A stretch of 64,000 nt of DNA, from the NCBI RefSeq assembly GCF_029338355.1, contig NZ_CP119802.1, forward strand, positions 558,001 to 622,000. Reading direction: 5' to 3'. Below are positions 16,264-26,494 of the stretch, piece after piece; positions within the stretch are counted from its first letter, which is position 1, and the number at the start of each line of letters is the position of its first letter. Below the pieces are notes generated by a model. That model did not search any database, was not told the origin of the DNA, and was given only the letters and a program-made list of their open reading frames with translations. Made by a program: the position numbers and the translations under genes. This stretch comes from Halosegnis marinus (lineage in GTDB: Archaea > Halobacteriota > Halobacteria > Halobacteriales > Haloarculaceae).

Positions 16264-16311
16264 AGGTCGGAATGCGACGCCCGCGATGAAAAAGGTCGCC
16301 CCCGCGGCCCC

Positions 16312-18096
16312 TCAGTCCCGGCCGTGTTTCGTGACGCAGTGGGGCAGGCCGACCACCTCGACCGGCTCGGAGTTGTCCGGCGAGTACACCGCCATCTGCC
16401 CCTTCTCGAAGTAGGGGACCTTCCCCTCCAGCGTCGAGGGGAGGTTCACCGACTTGATGGCGTCCTCGTCGCCGAGGTTGAGGACGACGCTCGTGTTCAC
16501 CTGCTTGAAGACGGGGTCGGCGATGTCCTGCGGGTCCTGCGTGATGAGGAAGAGGCCGAGCCGCTCCTTGCGGCCCTGCTTCGCCGCCTCGGAGAACTTC
16601 CCGATGACCTTCGACGCCTGCACGCTGTCGGCGTCGGTGAGGAAGTTGTGCGCCTCGTCCATCCCGAGGACGAGCGGCGTCTCCTTGATGCGGTCGTAGC
16701 GCGGGTCGTTCGAGAGCTTCTCGTCGACGAGCAGGGAGGCGAGCGCGAGGACGACCGTCGTCGTCTTCCGCGAGTCGTTGATGTGGTAGGTCGGGACGCA
16801 GGTCAGCCCGCCGGGGCGCACGAACTCGTGGACGAGGTCGGTGATGGGCGGCGCGTCGCCGTCGAACACGTCGCCGAAGCCGTACGTCTTCCGCTTGACC
16901 GCGTCGTAGGTCGCCTCGTGGACCTTGCCGGCCTCGTGGAGCTCCTCGCGGAGCGCCGGGTCGTCGAGGAACGACCGGAACTCCGCGTACGTCCCGCCGT
17001 CGCCGTGCTGGCGGAAGAACCGGCGGAGGAGTCGCTGGAGCGCGGGGTACTGGTTATCGTTCAGCCCCGCGCCGGCGACGAGCCACGGCCGCGAGCGAAC
17101 CATCGAGAAGGGGAGCGTGAACTCGACCTGCTCGGCGCGGTGGTGGTCTGCGGCGTAGGTGGCCTCGCCGACCACGGGGACGAACGCCTTCGTGTCGTCG
17201 TGGCCGCCGTGTTTCACCCCCTCCGCGTCGAGCGCCCGGCCGAAGTCGTCGGGGTAGTCGCCGTCGTCGTGCATCTGGGCGTACTCGTCCTGCGGGTCGA
17301 ACTGGACGACCGCCGCGCCGGGCGTGCGGCCGTCGCTCATCTCGTAGGTCCGCCCGAGGTACTGCCGGAGGACGTTCTTCGAGGCGTGGGTCTTCCCCGA
17401 CCCCGTCCCGCCCGCGACGAGCGTGTGGCGGAAGACGAGCGGGTCGCCGCTGTCGTAGTCGTCCTTCAGCCGATAATCGACCGTCGGCGGCTCCGCCGCC
17501 GTCCGCACCTTCTCGCCCCCGACGGCGAGGTGGCCGACGAAGACGCCGTCGTCCGGCACCTTCAGCCCGGTCTTCACCTCGGACTTGTCCTCCGCGCGCC
17601 GGACGACCGTCTCCGGCTTCGGGACGCGGTCGGGCATCCGCCGGAGCAGGTCGCCCCCCTCGGAGTAGAGCACCGCGAGCGGCTCCAGCGTCGCCATGAA
17701 CTTGTAGTCGGCCTCGTCGATGCCGTCCGACCGCATCGCGCGGCGGGCGTGTATCTCCGTGGCGTCGTCGCTGCGGAACTCCTGTGCGTACTCGAGGGCC
17801 GTGATGCGGCAGAACAGCGCCTCGCCGTCCGGGTAGTCCGCCACGGCGTACGCGCCCACGCGGACGAGCGAGCGGTTCCCCACGGTGACGTACGCCCGCA
17901 GGCGCGTCTCGTCCTCGTGTTCGCCGACCGAGAGGCCCTCGGCGGCCGAGAGCGTCCCCAGCCCGCGGTCGCGCCCCGCCGGGTTCGCCTCGACCGTCTC
18001 GAAGTCGTCGGCCGCGTCGGGGGTCGGCTCCGGGTCCGCGTCGGTCGCCGCCCGCTCGGCCGACTCGAACTCCTCGAAGTCCCCGAGGTCAGTCAT
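16312..18096 (-). CDS. herA: HerA-family DNA translocase ATPase
   Basis: Hexameric, bidirectional DNA translocase that works with the NurA nuclease in resecting double-strand breaks. The 594-residue protein has an N-terminal HAS-barrel-like region (about 60-200), Walker A GGTGSGKTHASKN near 229, Walker B TPLVLGMDEAHNFL near 479 and the following LFLITQDPQDI sensor segment. Start at the ATG at 18096, below a GGGTTTTTG box. The likely partner nurA lies 0.8 kb away on the same strand, separated by an oppositely oriented small gene. Neither mre11 nor rad50 is in the window. An alternative is a general DUF87 ATPase, but the neighbour makes HerA likely. Confidence 0.88.
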   Translation of the reverse strand: MTDLGDFEEFESAERAATDADPEPTPDAADDFETVEANPAGRDRGLGTLSAAEGLSVGEHEDETRLRAYVTVGNRSLVRVGAYAVADYPDGEALFCRITALEYAQEFRSDDATEIHARRAMRSDGIDEADYKFMATLEPLAVLYSEGGDLLRRMPDRVPKPETVVRRAEDKSEVKTGLKVPDDGVFVGHLAVGGEKVRTAAEPPTVDYRLKDDYDSGDPLVFRHTLVAGGTGSGKTHASKNVLRQYLGRTYEMSDGRTPGAAVVQFDPQDEYAQMHDDGDYPDDFGRALDAEGVKHGGHDDTKAFVPVVGEATYAADHHRAEQVEFTLPFSMVRSRPWLVAGAGLNDNQYPALQRLLRRFFRQHGDGGTYAEFRSFLDDPALREELHEAGKVHEATYDAVKRKTYGFGDVFDGDAPPITDLVHEFVRPGGLTCVPTYHINDSRKTTTVVLALASLLVDEKLSNDPRYDRIKETPLVLGMDEAHNFLTDADSVQASKVIGKFSEAAKQGRKERLGLFLITQDPQDIADPVFKQVNTSVVLNLGDEDAIKSVNLPSTLEGKVPYFEKGQMAVYSPDNSEPVEVVGLPHCVTKHGRD

Positions 18097-18201
18097 GCGA
18101 CGGGCTGTGCGCTCCGGCGACAAAAACCCACGCTCCCGCGCGCCCGGGCCGCCCGGGCCGCCCGCCCGCGGACCTATACGCCGTGACCGCGTAGTAAGCC
18201 C

Positions 18202-18546
18202 GTGTTACTCATCCGCGGCCACGCCGGGGGCACGGCGCTCACCGGCACGCTGTACGAGCGCGGCGAGGACCCGCCCGCGTTCAAGGGCGCGCCCGACGAG
18301 GGCGCCCCCTACGTGTGGGTCTGCGACGCCTTCTACGAGGTCGAGTCGGGCGGCCAGCTCCAGCGCATCGGCGACCGCGAGATACGCGTCGCCTTCGAGA
18401 CGCCCATGCCGCGCGGCTTCGAGACGCGCGACCGGGCCGTCGACGCCGCGAAGGAACACCTCCGCACCCAGTTCGCCCGCGTCGGCGTTCCCGAGGGCGA
18501 GGTGGAGATAGAGGTAATCAAGCGCGAACCCGGCCTCGAACAGTAG
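18202..18546 (+). CDS. Conserved haloarchaeal protein between herA and nurA
   Basis: A 114-residue soluble protein starting from GTG (MLLIRGHAGGTALTGTLYERGED). It is dominated by beta-strand-like segments (YVWVCDAFYEVESGGQLQRI, IRVAFETPMPRGF) and ends in an amphipathic helix. No catalytic motif is visible. It is divergent from herA, with a TATA-like CCTATACG about 28 bp upstream. Close relatives occur in other haloarchaea as far as I can recall; the function is unknown. A link to break repair is only suggested by position. Confidence 0.75.
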   Translation: MLLIRGHAGGTALTGTLYERGEDPPAFKGAPDEGAPYVWVCDAFYEVESGGQLQRIGDREIRVAFETPMPRGFETRDRAVDAAKEHLRTQFARVGVPEGEVEIEVIKREPGLEQ

Positions 18547-18867
18547 GCCGTCCGTTTCTGTGTTCGGTGTTGTCCCGATACGGTCGGCGACACCTCCGAA
18601 GCCCTCGCCCGCTCCGGCCCTACCGGCCGTGGCGCGCGCTGGCGAGCGTCTCGTGGCGAGCCAGCGCCGCGCGAGGGACGAGCGAACGCAGTGAGCGGGT
18701 CGGCTGGGGAGGCGTGTGGACGGTGCGGTGCTGTCTTCCCTAGAACCGCGTGAGCAGGGCGTTCGCCGAACACACCACCCACGAATCATACTGGGCAGGA
18801 CGGACGGGGAACTGGACACGAAACACGAGGCAACCCCTACCGAAACGAACCGGAACGGAACGACGAC
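18547..18867. other. 321-bp intergenic region with hairpin and repeat-like segment
   Basis: The stretch lies between a rightward gene and the 3' end of nurA, so no promoter is needed here. It holds a hairpin, GCGCTGGC / GCCAGCGC (18636-18643 with 18660-18667, loop of 16). Next to it is a segment (about 18670-18735, CGAGCGAACGCAGTGAGCG followed by GGCTGGGGAGGCG) of a type I recall as scattered in haloarchaeal intergenic DNA. Frames read through it give low-complexity Arg/Ser peptides, which I do not regard as genes. Confidence 0.5.
18636..18735. repeat. Probable dispersed haloarchaeal intergenic repeat
   Basis: The segment combines an 8-bp inverted repeat with the CGAGCGAACGCAGTGAGCG / GGCTGGGGAGGCG core. 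Resemblance to a dispersed element is from memory and only one copy is in this window, so membership of a repeat family is unproven here. Confidence 0.35.
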
Positions 18868-20124
18868 TCAGTCCACGAACGCGCCCCAGCGGTCGTCGTT
18901 GTAGTCGGCGTCTATCTCCGAGTCGAACGCCGTCTCCAGCGCCTCGCGGAGCGCGGTCGTCTCGCGCGCGCCGATCTTCGCCAGCGAGTCGGCCTTCCCG
19001 ACGGCCTCGGGCGGGCCGCGTTCGGCCGCGACGCCTTTCAGCACCTGCCGGAGCAGGTCCTCGCGCAGGTCGGCGTCCTCGGTGAAGTGGCGGGGCGCCT
19101 CCACCCGGTACACCGTGTCGGTGCGGGGGTCGTACACCATGGCGAACGTGACCTCGTAGTTCCAGTGGTCGAGGCGGCGCTCGATGCCGGGCAGGGTGTC
19201 GGGCGAGGCGAGCGCGCCGTCCGTGCCGCCCCGGGAGACGAACCAGTTCGTGTAGGTGAGCGCGTCCGTCTCCCGCTCGCGCTCGCCGTCCACGACCTCG
19301 GCGCGTTCGAGCAGTTGGGAGAAGAAGGCGGCGTCGTTGAGCCACGGGGAGTTCCCCTCCTTGTCGCGGACCGTCCGCGTGACGAGGCGGCTGGCGGGGT
19401 TCTTCACGAAGCCGACCATCGGCACCTCCCGGCGGACGAAGTTCTCCACGAGGTCCACGTACGCCTGTATCACGCCCTGCGGGCGCTCGTCCTCGGCGAG
19501 CAGGTCGGCGAGTTCGGGGTCCCGGCGGTCCCACGTGAGCAGGCCCTTGGGGTAGATGGGGCCGTCCATCACGAGCAGGTCCTCGACCACCTCGGCGTTG
19601 TCCGTCGCGTGGGTCACCTCCGAGAGGTAGAGCGCGAGTTCGTGGACGACGGCGGTCATCGACCGGTCCGTCGCCGGGACGTGGAGCAGGCGCTGGCGGA
19701 CGTACCCCTCGTCGTCCATCGTCCAGTCGCCGTCGAGGCCGACGGTCACGTCGTTCGAGTGGACCGCGACGACGTTCGTGCGCCCGCGGTGGAGTTCGAG
19801 GTCGGAGGGAACGCGGCTCATCGCCGCCTGCGCCACGTCCACGACGAGGCCGTTCTTGAACGTCGTCGGGTTGATGGTGCCCGAGTCGAGGCCGTGGCGC
19901 GTCTCGAAGCGGTCGGCCTCCAGCGCCACCTCGGTGGCGTCGATGCGGCGGCGCGCCTGCTCGCCCAGCGGCTCCACGACCGGCTCGCCGTCGTCGTACA
20001 GCGGGTCGAGGTACTCGTTCCACACCGTCTCGGCGAACGCCCGGTGTTCCGCCTCGTCCACGGTGCGGCTGACGCCGCGCGCCAGCCGTGAGATGGCCTT
20101 GAAGTGGACCGGGTCCAGCGTCAT
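18868..20124 (-). CDS. nurA: NurA-domain nuclease
   Basis: Single-strand endonuclease and 5'-3' exonuclease partner of HerA in DNA end resection. The 418-residue protein starts MTLDPVHFKAISRLARGV. NurA-type features are the internal acidic motif NDVTVGLDGDW near 120, LLVMDGPIYPKGLL near 186 (second acidic metal-binding strand) and GFVKNPASRLVTRTV near 236. The C-terminal part (NYEVTFAMVYDPRTDTVYRVEAP) also fits the family. Start at ATG 20124, 27 bp below CTTTTTAC. The assignment rests on motif order plus the herA neighbour; individual catalytic residues were not checked by alignment. Confidence 0.82.
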   Translation of the reverse strand: MTLDPVHFKAISRLARGVSRTVDEAEHRAFAETVWNEYLDPLYDDGEPVVEPLGEQARRRIDATEVALEADRFETRHGLDSGTINPTTFKNGLVVDVAQAAMSRVPSDLELHRGRTNVVAVHSNDVTVGLDGDWTMDDEGYVRQRLLHVPATDRSMTAVVHELALYLSEVTHATDNAEVVEDLLVMDGPIYPKGLLTWDRRDPELADLLAEDERPQGVIQAYVDLVENFVRREVPMVGFVKNPASRLVTRTVRDKEGNSPWLNDAAFFSQLLERAEVVDGERERETDALTYTNWFVSRGGTDGALASPDTLPGIERRLDHWNYEVTFAMVYDPRTDTVYRVEAPRHFTEDADLREDLLRQVLKGVAAERGPPEAVGKADSLAKIGARETTALREALETAFDSEIDADYNDDRWGAFVD

Positions 20125-20222
20125 TCGTCCGTGCTGGGTCGTGTCGGCGTAAAAAGGGTGCGGGGCGGGCGAGGGCAAGGGTTCCGAACGCTACTTACCC
20201 GGGCCGCGCCAGCGTTCCGACA

Positions 20223-21748
<1,526 letters not shown>

Positions 21749-21752
<4 letters not shown>

Positions 21753-22219
21753 CCCTCCGGGTCCGGCGCGCGACGGCCGCCGACACGGAGACGCTCGTCC
21801 CCCTCTACCGCGCCGCCTACGACACGGCCGCCGACCTCGGCTACCCGAACGGGATGCAGGCGGTCGAGGCGGAGTACGTCCGCGGGTGGTTCGACGAGGA
21901 GCCGCCCTCCGCGGAGTTCGTCGCCGAGCGCGACGACACGGTCGTCGGCGCGATACGCGTGCTGGAGGAGCGCGACGTGCCCTTCCTCGAACGCCTCGCC
22001 GTCGCGCCCGACGCGCAGGGCGAGGGCGTCGGGGGCCGACTGTTCGCCCGCGCGGAGCGGTACGCGAGGGAGGCGGGCTACGACCGCGTCCGGCTCGGGA
22101 CGTTCACCGACCACCCCTTCCTCCTCGACTTCTACGAGTCGCGCGGCTACGAGCGGTTCACGCTGTGGGAGTCCGACGACCACGAGTACGACTACGTGGG
22201 CTACGAGAAGCGGCTCTAG
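21749..22219 (+). CDS. GNAT-family N-acetyltransferase
   Basis: A 156-residue single GNAT domain. The acetyl-CoA binding motif A reads LERLAVAPDAQGEGVGGRLF near 80-100 and DFYESRGYERF near 130 is the usual C-terminal strand and loop. The acceptor is unknown; small molecules, peptide or ribosomal N-termini are all possible. It is coupled to gpmI by an ATGA overlap. It converges on the amidohydrolase gene with a 4-bp overlap. Confidence 0.92.
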
Positions 22220-23739
22220 CGCTCGTACACCACGTCGCCGGCCACGACGGTCGCGGCCACGTCGATGTCCGCGATGTCGTCGTCCGCGACCGCCCACGGC
22301 GACTCGGCGAGGACGACGAGGTCCGCACGCTTGCCGGCCTCGACGGTGCCGGCCTCGTCCTCGTTCCCGGCGGCGTACGCGCCCCCGGCGGTGTACGCGC
22401 GCAGCGCCTCGGTCACGGACAGCCGCTGGCGCGCCTCGGGCGCGGTGACGGCCTCCCGTACCCCGAACAGCGGGTCCAGCGGCATGCAGTCGGAGCCGAA
22501 CGCGAGCGGGACGCCCGCGTCGAGCAGGTCGCGGAACGGCATGACCTCGCGGCGGCGCTCGCCCAGCCGCGCGTCGTAGAGGCCGCCCTCGCGCGCCCAC
22601 TTCAGGAAGTTCGGCTGGACGGACGCGACGGCGCCGACCTCGCGGAACCGCTCCACGAGGTCGCCGGTGAGCAGTTCCGCGTGTTCGACCCGGTGGCGCA
22701 GGCGCGCCGCGTCGTGGCGCTCCAGCACGTCCAGCGTCCCCGCGACGGCCGCGTCCCCGATGGCGTGGGCCGTGAACTGGAGGTCCGCGCCCGCCGCCTG
22801 CTCGACCATCTCGTCGAGTTCCTCGGGCCCGACGACCCACTGACCGTCGCCGTCGCCGTCCGCGTAGGGCTCGCGGAGCTTCGCCGTCGAGCCCCCGAAG
22901 CTCCCGTCCGTGTAGGTCTTGATGGCCCCCGTCTCGACCATCTCGCTCCCGTGGCCCGAGCGCAGGCCCGCTTCGACCACGGCGTCGGCGTGGTTCGCCC
23001 AGTAGTTGATTCGCACGCGGAGGGTGAGGTCGCCGACGGCGTCGAGGTCGCGGTACACGCGCGGCTTGTGGCTGTCCCGGCACATGTCGTGTATCCCCGT
23101 GACGCCGAGTTCGTTCGCGCGCGCCTGTGCCGCGCGGACGAGCGACTCGGTCCCCTCGACGTCCGGCTCGAACGCCGCGAACAGCGGGTCGACGGCCTCC
23201 TCGACGACGACGCCGGTCGCCTCGCCCCCCTCGACCCGCACGTCGCCGTCGGGCATCTCCCCGCGGTGGGCGTCGAGCGCCGCGGTGTTCACCGACGCGG
23301 TGTGCATGTCCTCGCGGAAGGCGACGACGGGGCGGTCGTCGGCCACCGAATCGAGGTCGTCGCGGGTGAGGTAGCGGGCCTCGTCCCACGTCGATTCGTC
23401 GTAGCCGTAGCCGAGCACGGGGCCCTCGGTCTCCCGGGCGCGCTCGTGCAGGCGCTCGACGGCGTCCGCGGCCGACTCCGCGCCCCGAAGGTCCGCGTGG
23501 ACGAGGTGGCGGCCGACCATCTCCAGGTGGGTGTGCGCGTCCACGAACCCGGGGAGGACGACGCCGCCCTCCGCGTCCATCACTTCGGTCGTCGCGCCGA
23601 CGAGGAAGTCCACCTCGTAGGCGTCGCCGACGCGGACGATTCGGCCGTCCCGGACCGCGACCGCGCCGTGGGTCGTATCGGGGTCGGCGAGCGTGTGGAC
23701 CTCGGCGTTCGTGACGACGAGGTCGGCCGGTGCTGTCAT
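22216..23739 (-). CDS. Metal-dependent amidohydrolase (YtcJ-like)
   Basis: A 507-residue amidohydrolase-superfamily enzyme. The first metal motif VLPGFVDAHTHLEM lies near 60, a histidine is in LQFTAHAIGD near 320, HRVEHAELL near 350 provides another metal-site histidine, and the conserved aspartate is in LAFGSDCMPLDPL near 420. The C-terminus closes the composite beta-sandwich (GKRADLVVLAESPW...). The YtcJ/imidazolonepropionase-like group acts on amides or cyclic amides; the natural substrate cannot be read. ATG at 23739, 27 bp below CTTACC, divergent from hmgA. Confidence 0.9.
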   Translation of the reverse strand: MTAPADLVVTNAEVHTLADPDTTHGAVAVRDGRIVRVGDAYEVDFLVGATTEVMDAEGGVVLPGFVDAHTHLEMVGRHLVHADLRGAESAADAVERLHERARETEGPVLGYGYDESTWDEARYLTRDDLDSVADDRPVVAFREDMHTASVNTAALDAHRGEMPDGDVRVEGGEATGVVVEEAVDPLFAAFEPDVEGTESLVRAAQARANELGVTGIHDMCRDSHKPRVYRDLDAVGDLTLRVRINYWANHADAVVEAGLRSGHGSEMVETGAIKTYTDGSFGGSTAKLREPYADGDGDGQWVVGPEELDEMVEQAAGADLQFTAHAIGDAAVAGTLDVLERHDAARLRHRVEHAELLTGDLVERFREVGAVASVQPNFLKWAREGGLYDARLGERRREVMPFRDLLDAGVPLAFGSDCMPLDPLFGVREAVTAPEARQRLSVTEALRAYTAGGAYAAGNEDEAGTVEAGKRADLVVLAESPWAVADDDIADIDVAATVVAGDVVYER

Positions 23740-23858
23740 ACCGGCGTGGTGGCGGGCGGGGTCGGTAAGCGTTCGGTTCGGGCGGCGGGGCCGCGGCGGC
23801 CGGCGCGTCCCCCTCACGGATGCAAAACAGTTTGGCGGGGGCGGTCGCAGGTGGTGTC

Positions 23859-25091
23859 ATGAGCGACGTAGACGACCTCGCGGAACGGGTCGAGGAGGGC
23901 GAACTCCGCCTCCACGAACTGGAGGCGCACGCGGACGAGGCGACGGCCGCGGAGGTCCGTCGGCTCCTGGTCGAGCGCCGGACGGGCGCGGCCCTCGATA
24001 CCGTCGGCGACTACGCGTTCGCCCCCGAGGACGCGGTCGGGTCGAACATCGAGAACCTCGTCGGGGGCGCGCAGGTGCCGATGGGCGTCGTCGGCCCCGT
24101 CCGCATCAACGCGGACGACCCCGACGGGGCCGTCTCCGGCGACAAGTACCTCCCGATGGCGACGACGGAGGGGGCGCTCGTCGCGAGCGTGAACCGCGGC
24201 TGTGCGGCCATCCGCGCGGGCGGCGGCGCGACGGCGCGCGTGCTGAAGAACGCGATGACCCGCGCGCCCGTCTTCCGGGTCGCGGACGTGGGCGAGGCCG
24301 CGGAGACGGCGGCGTGGGTCCGCGAGCACACCGACGACCTCGCCGGGACAGCTGAAGCGACCACGAGCCACGGGGAACTGCGCGAGGCGACGCCGTACGT
24401 CGTCGGCGACAGCGTCTTCGTCCGGTTCGCCTACGACACGAAGGACGCGATGGGGATGAACATGGCCACCATCGCCACGCAGGAGGCCGCCGAACACATC
24501 GAGGCCGAGACGCCGGCCGAACTCGTCGCCCTCTCCGGGAACCTCTGTTCGGACAAGAAGCCCGCCGCCGTCAACGCCGTGAACGGCCGCGGGCGAACCG
24601 TCAGCGCCGACGTCACCCTCTCGCGGGAGACGGTCGCGGACGTGCTCAAGACCACGCCCGAGGCCATCGCCGAGGCGAACACGCGCAAGAACCTCGTCGG
24701 GTCGGCGAAGGCCGGGAGCCTCGGCTTCAACGCCCACGCCGCGAACACCGTCGCGGCGGCGTTCCTCGCCACCGGCCAGGACATCGCGCAGGTGGTCGAG
24801 GGTGCGAACGCCATCACGACCGTGGACGTGCGCGACGGCGGCGACACGCTGTACGCCTCGCTCACTATCGCCTCCCTCGAAGTCGGGACCGTCGGCGGCG
24901 GGACGAAGCTCCCGACACAGGCCGAGGCGCTCGACGTCGTGGGCGTGCGCGGCGGCGGGAGTCCGCCCGGCGCGAACGCCGACGCCCTCGCGGAGGTCAT
25001 CACGACCGCGGCGCTCGGCGGCGAACTCTCGCTGCTCGGCGCGCTCGCCTCCTCGCACCTCGCGAGCGCCCACGAGGAACTAGGCCGTTAG
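23859..25091 (+). CDS. hmgA: Hydroxymethylglutaryl-CoA reductase (NADPH)
   Basis: Reduces HMG-CoA to mevalonate, the committed step to archaeal isoprenoid lipids, carotenoids and quinones. The 410-residue class I enzyme shows ENLVGGAQVPMGVVGP near 65, the catalytic glutamate in ATTEGALVAS near 104, the lysine in SDKKPAAVNA near 232, the aspartate in TGQDIAQVVEGAN near 307 and the catalytic histidine in ASSHLASAH near 400. No membrane anchor, as usual in archaea. ATG at 23859; an in-frame ATG at 23820 lies in the promoter region. It is the known target of statins in haloarchaea. Confidence 0.97.
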   Translation: MSDVDDLAERVEEGELRLHELEAHADEATAAEVRRLLVERRTGAALDTVGDYAFAPEDAVGSNIENLVGGAQVPMGVVGPVRINADDPDGAVSGDKYLPMATTEGALVASVNRGCAAIRAGGGATARVLKNAMTRAPVFRVADVGEAAETAAWVREHTDDLAGTAEATTSHGELREATPYVVGDSVFVRFAYDTKDAMGMNMATIATQEAAEHIEAETPAELVALSGNLCSDKKPAAVNAVNGRGRTVSADVTLSRETVADVLKTTPEAIAEANTRKNLVGSAKAGSLGFNAHAANTVAAAFLATGQDIAQVVEGANAITTVDVRDGGDTLYASLTIASLEVGTVGGGTKLPTQAEALDVVGVRGGGSPPGANADALAEVITTAALGGELSLLGALASSHLASAHEELGR

Positions 25092-25510
25092 TCGAGGTTC
25101 CGGGTCCCGGCGACGAGGAAGAGCACGCCGCCGATGACGACGGCGAGGCCGAGCCACAGCAGCGCCAGCGACCCGAAGCCGGCGGCGAAGAACAGACCGC
25201 CGAACCCGACCGCCCCGACGGCGTGGGCGATACCGCGCAGGCGGTACCCCCGCCGGAGATAGACGGGGGCGCCGACGGCGAAGCCGAGCGCGAGCACGCC
25301 CGAGGAGAGGACGAACGTCGGGACGCGCGTGCCGAACACGTCCACGACGCGCACCGACGGCTGGAGGATGAGGAGTATCCCGGCGACGCCGACGATGCTC
25401 CCGACGACGACGGACGCGGGGTCGAGGTCGCGGAGCCCGGGCGTCCCCGGCGACCCCTCGGAGCCGGGGTCGTCCCACTCGGGGTCGGGGTCCCAGTCGT
25501 CGTCGCTCAT
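25088..25510 (-). CDS. Small membrane protein, about four helices
   Basis: A 140-residue protein. The first 30 residues are strongly acidic and Pro/Gly-rich (DPDPEWDDPGSEG), followed by four hydrophobic segments (VVVGSIVGVAGILLIL, TFVLSSGVLALGFAVG, IAHAVGAVGFGGLFFAA, LALLWLGLAVVIGGVLFLV). The ATG overlaps the stop of the upstream zinc-ribbon gene (ATGA), so the two form an operon. The last 4 bp overlap the hmgA end. No known function. Confidence 0.78.
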   Translation of the reverse strand: MSDDDWDPDPEWDDPGSEGSPGTPGLRDLDPASVVVGSIVGVAGILLILQPSVRVVDVFGTRVPTFVLSSGVLALGFAVGAPVYLRRGYRLRGIAHAVGAVGFGGLFFAAGFGSLALLWLGLAVVIGGVLFLVAGTRNLD

Positions 25511-26025
25511 AGCGGACGGTAGCGCCCCCCGGACTCGGTCACCGCGCCGGCGCGGGCCAGTTTGTCGAGCGCGCGCTCGACGTAGTCTCGCTCGACCCCG
25601 TGGTCGGCGGCGTACTCGGCTATCTCGGACTCGGTGGGCCGGTCGAGGTCCGCGACGGCCCGCTCGACGGCCTCGCGCTTCGAGAGCGACCCCGACGACG
25701 CGTGGCCGTCGGCCCGCTCCCCCGCATCCGCAACCTCGTCGGCGTCGAGGCCCGAGGCGGTCAGGAACTCCCCGTCGTCCATCCCGGAGTCCATCGCGCG
25801 CTCGCCCATCGTCGCGAAGTCGTCGAGGTCGCCGTCGTACCCCGCGCGCCGCTGGACCATCGCGGAGCGGACGTTCTTCGCGGCGTCCGCGTCCTCGGTC
25901 TCGGCGAACTTCTTCAGCTTCGCGAACCGCCGGCGCGCCCCGCAGCGGGGACACGAGGTCGTCTCGGGTCGCCCCGAGACCACCCACAGCGCCTCGCAGT
26001 CCGAACAGCCGACGACCGCGTACAT
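25507..26025 (-). CDS. Zinc-ribbon/winged-helix protein (DUF5817-like)
   Basis: A 172-residue soluble protein. The N-terminal 45 residues form a zinc ribbon with CSDC near 7-10 and CPRC near 25-28, followed by RRRFAKLKKFAE. Residues about 110-172 look like a winged helix (SKREAVERAVADLDRPTESEIAEYAADHGVERDYVERAL...). Together these suggest a nucleic-acid-binding regulator. The family resembles the haloarchaeal DUF5817 proteins. It is translationally coupled to the downstream membrane protein. The target is unknown. Confidence 0.83.
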   Translation of the reverse strand: MYAVVGCSDCEALWVVSGRPETTSCPRCGARRRFAKLKKFAETEDADAAKNVRSAMVQRRAGYDGDLDDFATMGERAMDSGMDDGEFLTASGLDADEVADAGERADGHASSGSLSKREAVERAVADLDRPTESEIAEYAADHGVERDYVERALDKLARAGAVTESGGRYRPL

Positions 26026-26106
26026 ACCCGGGGTTGCGGGGCGCGACCCTTGACTCGCTCGGTCGCCGGGGAAGCGGCTTTGGTTCCCCCGGCCGTCGTC
26101 GCCGCC

Positions 26107-26439
26107 ATGGACCACGCAGCGCTCGGAGCGGAGACGGAGGCCGTCGAGAACGTCCACCTCGCACAGCTCGCGGCGGGCGAGGAGACCAGCGTCCAGCACT
26201 TCCGTATCGAGCCGGGCGCGACCGTCCCGAGCCACGACCACCACCACGAACAGGCCGGGTTCGTCTACGAGGGCGAACTCACCTTCCTGCTCGACGACAG
26301 CGAGGTGACCGTCGCCGCCGGCGAGTCCTACGTGCTCGCGGGCGGGGAGGTCCACGGCGCGGAGAACCGAGGGACCGAGCCGGTTCGCGGGGTCGATATC
26401 TTCTCGCCGCCGCGGACGGACCCGGACTGGGCCGAGTAG
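26107..26439 (+). CDS. Single-domain cupin protein
   Basis: A 110-residue cupin. Motif 1 is PSHDHHHEQAGFVYEGELTF near 37-57 (His, His, Glu metal ligands) and motif 2 is LAGGEVHGAENRG near 78 (His). Such proteins are metal-binding enzymes or sensors acting on small molecules; the ligand is not evident. It is divergent from the zinc-ribbon gene. GGCTTTGG about 28 bp above the ATG may be its TATA element. Confidence 0.88.
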   Translation: MDHAALGAETEAVENVHLAQLAAGEETSVQHFRIEPGATVPSHDHHHEQAGFVYEGELTFLLDDSEVTVAAGESYVLAGGEVHGAENRGTEPVRGVDIFSPPRTDPDWAE

Positions 26440-26494
26440 ACGGGGACGGCGGCGCGGCTGGCGGGTCGCGAAAGAAGGGAGGAAAGCGGTCGGT

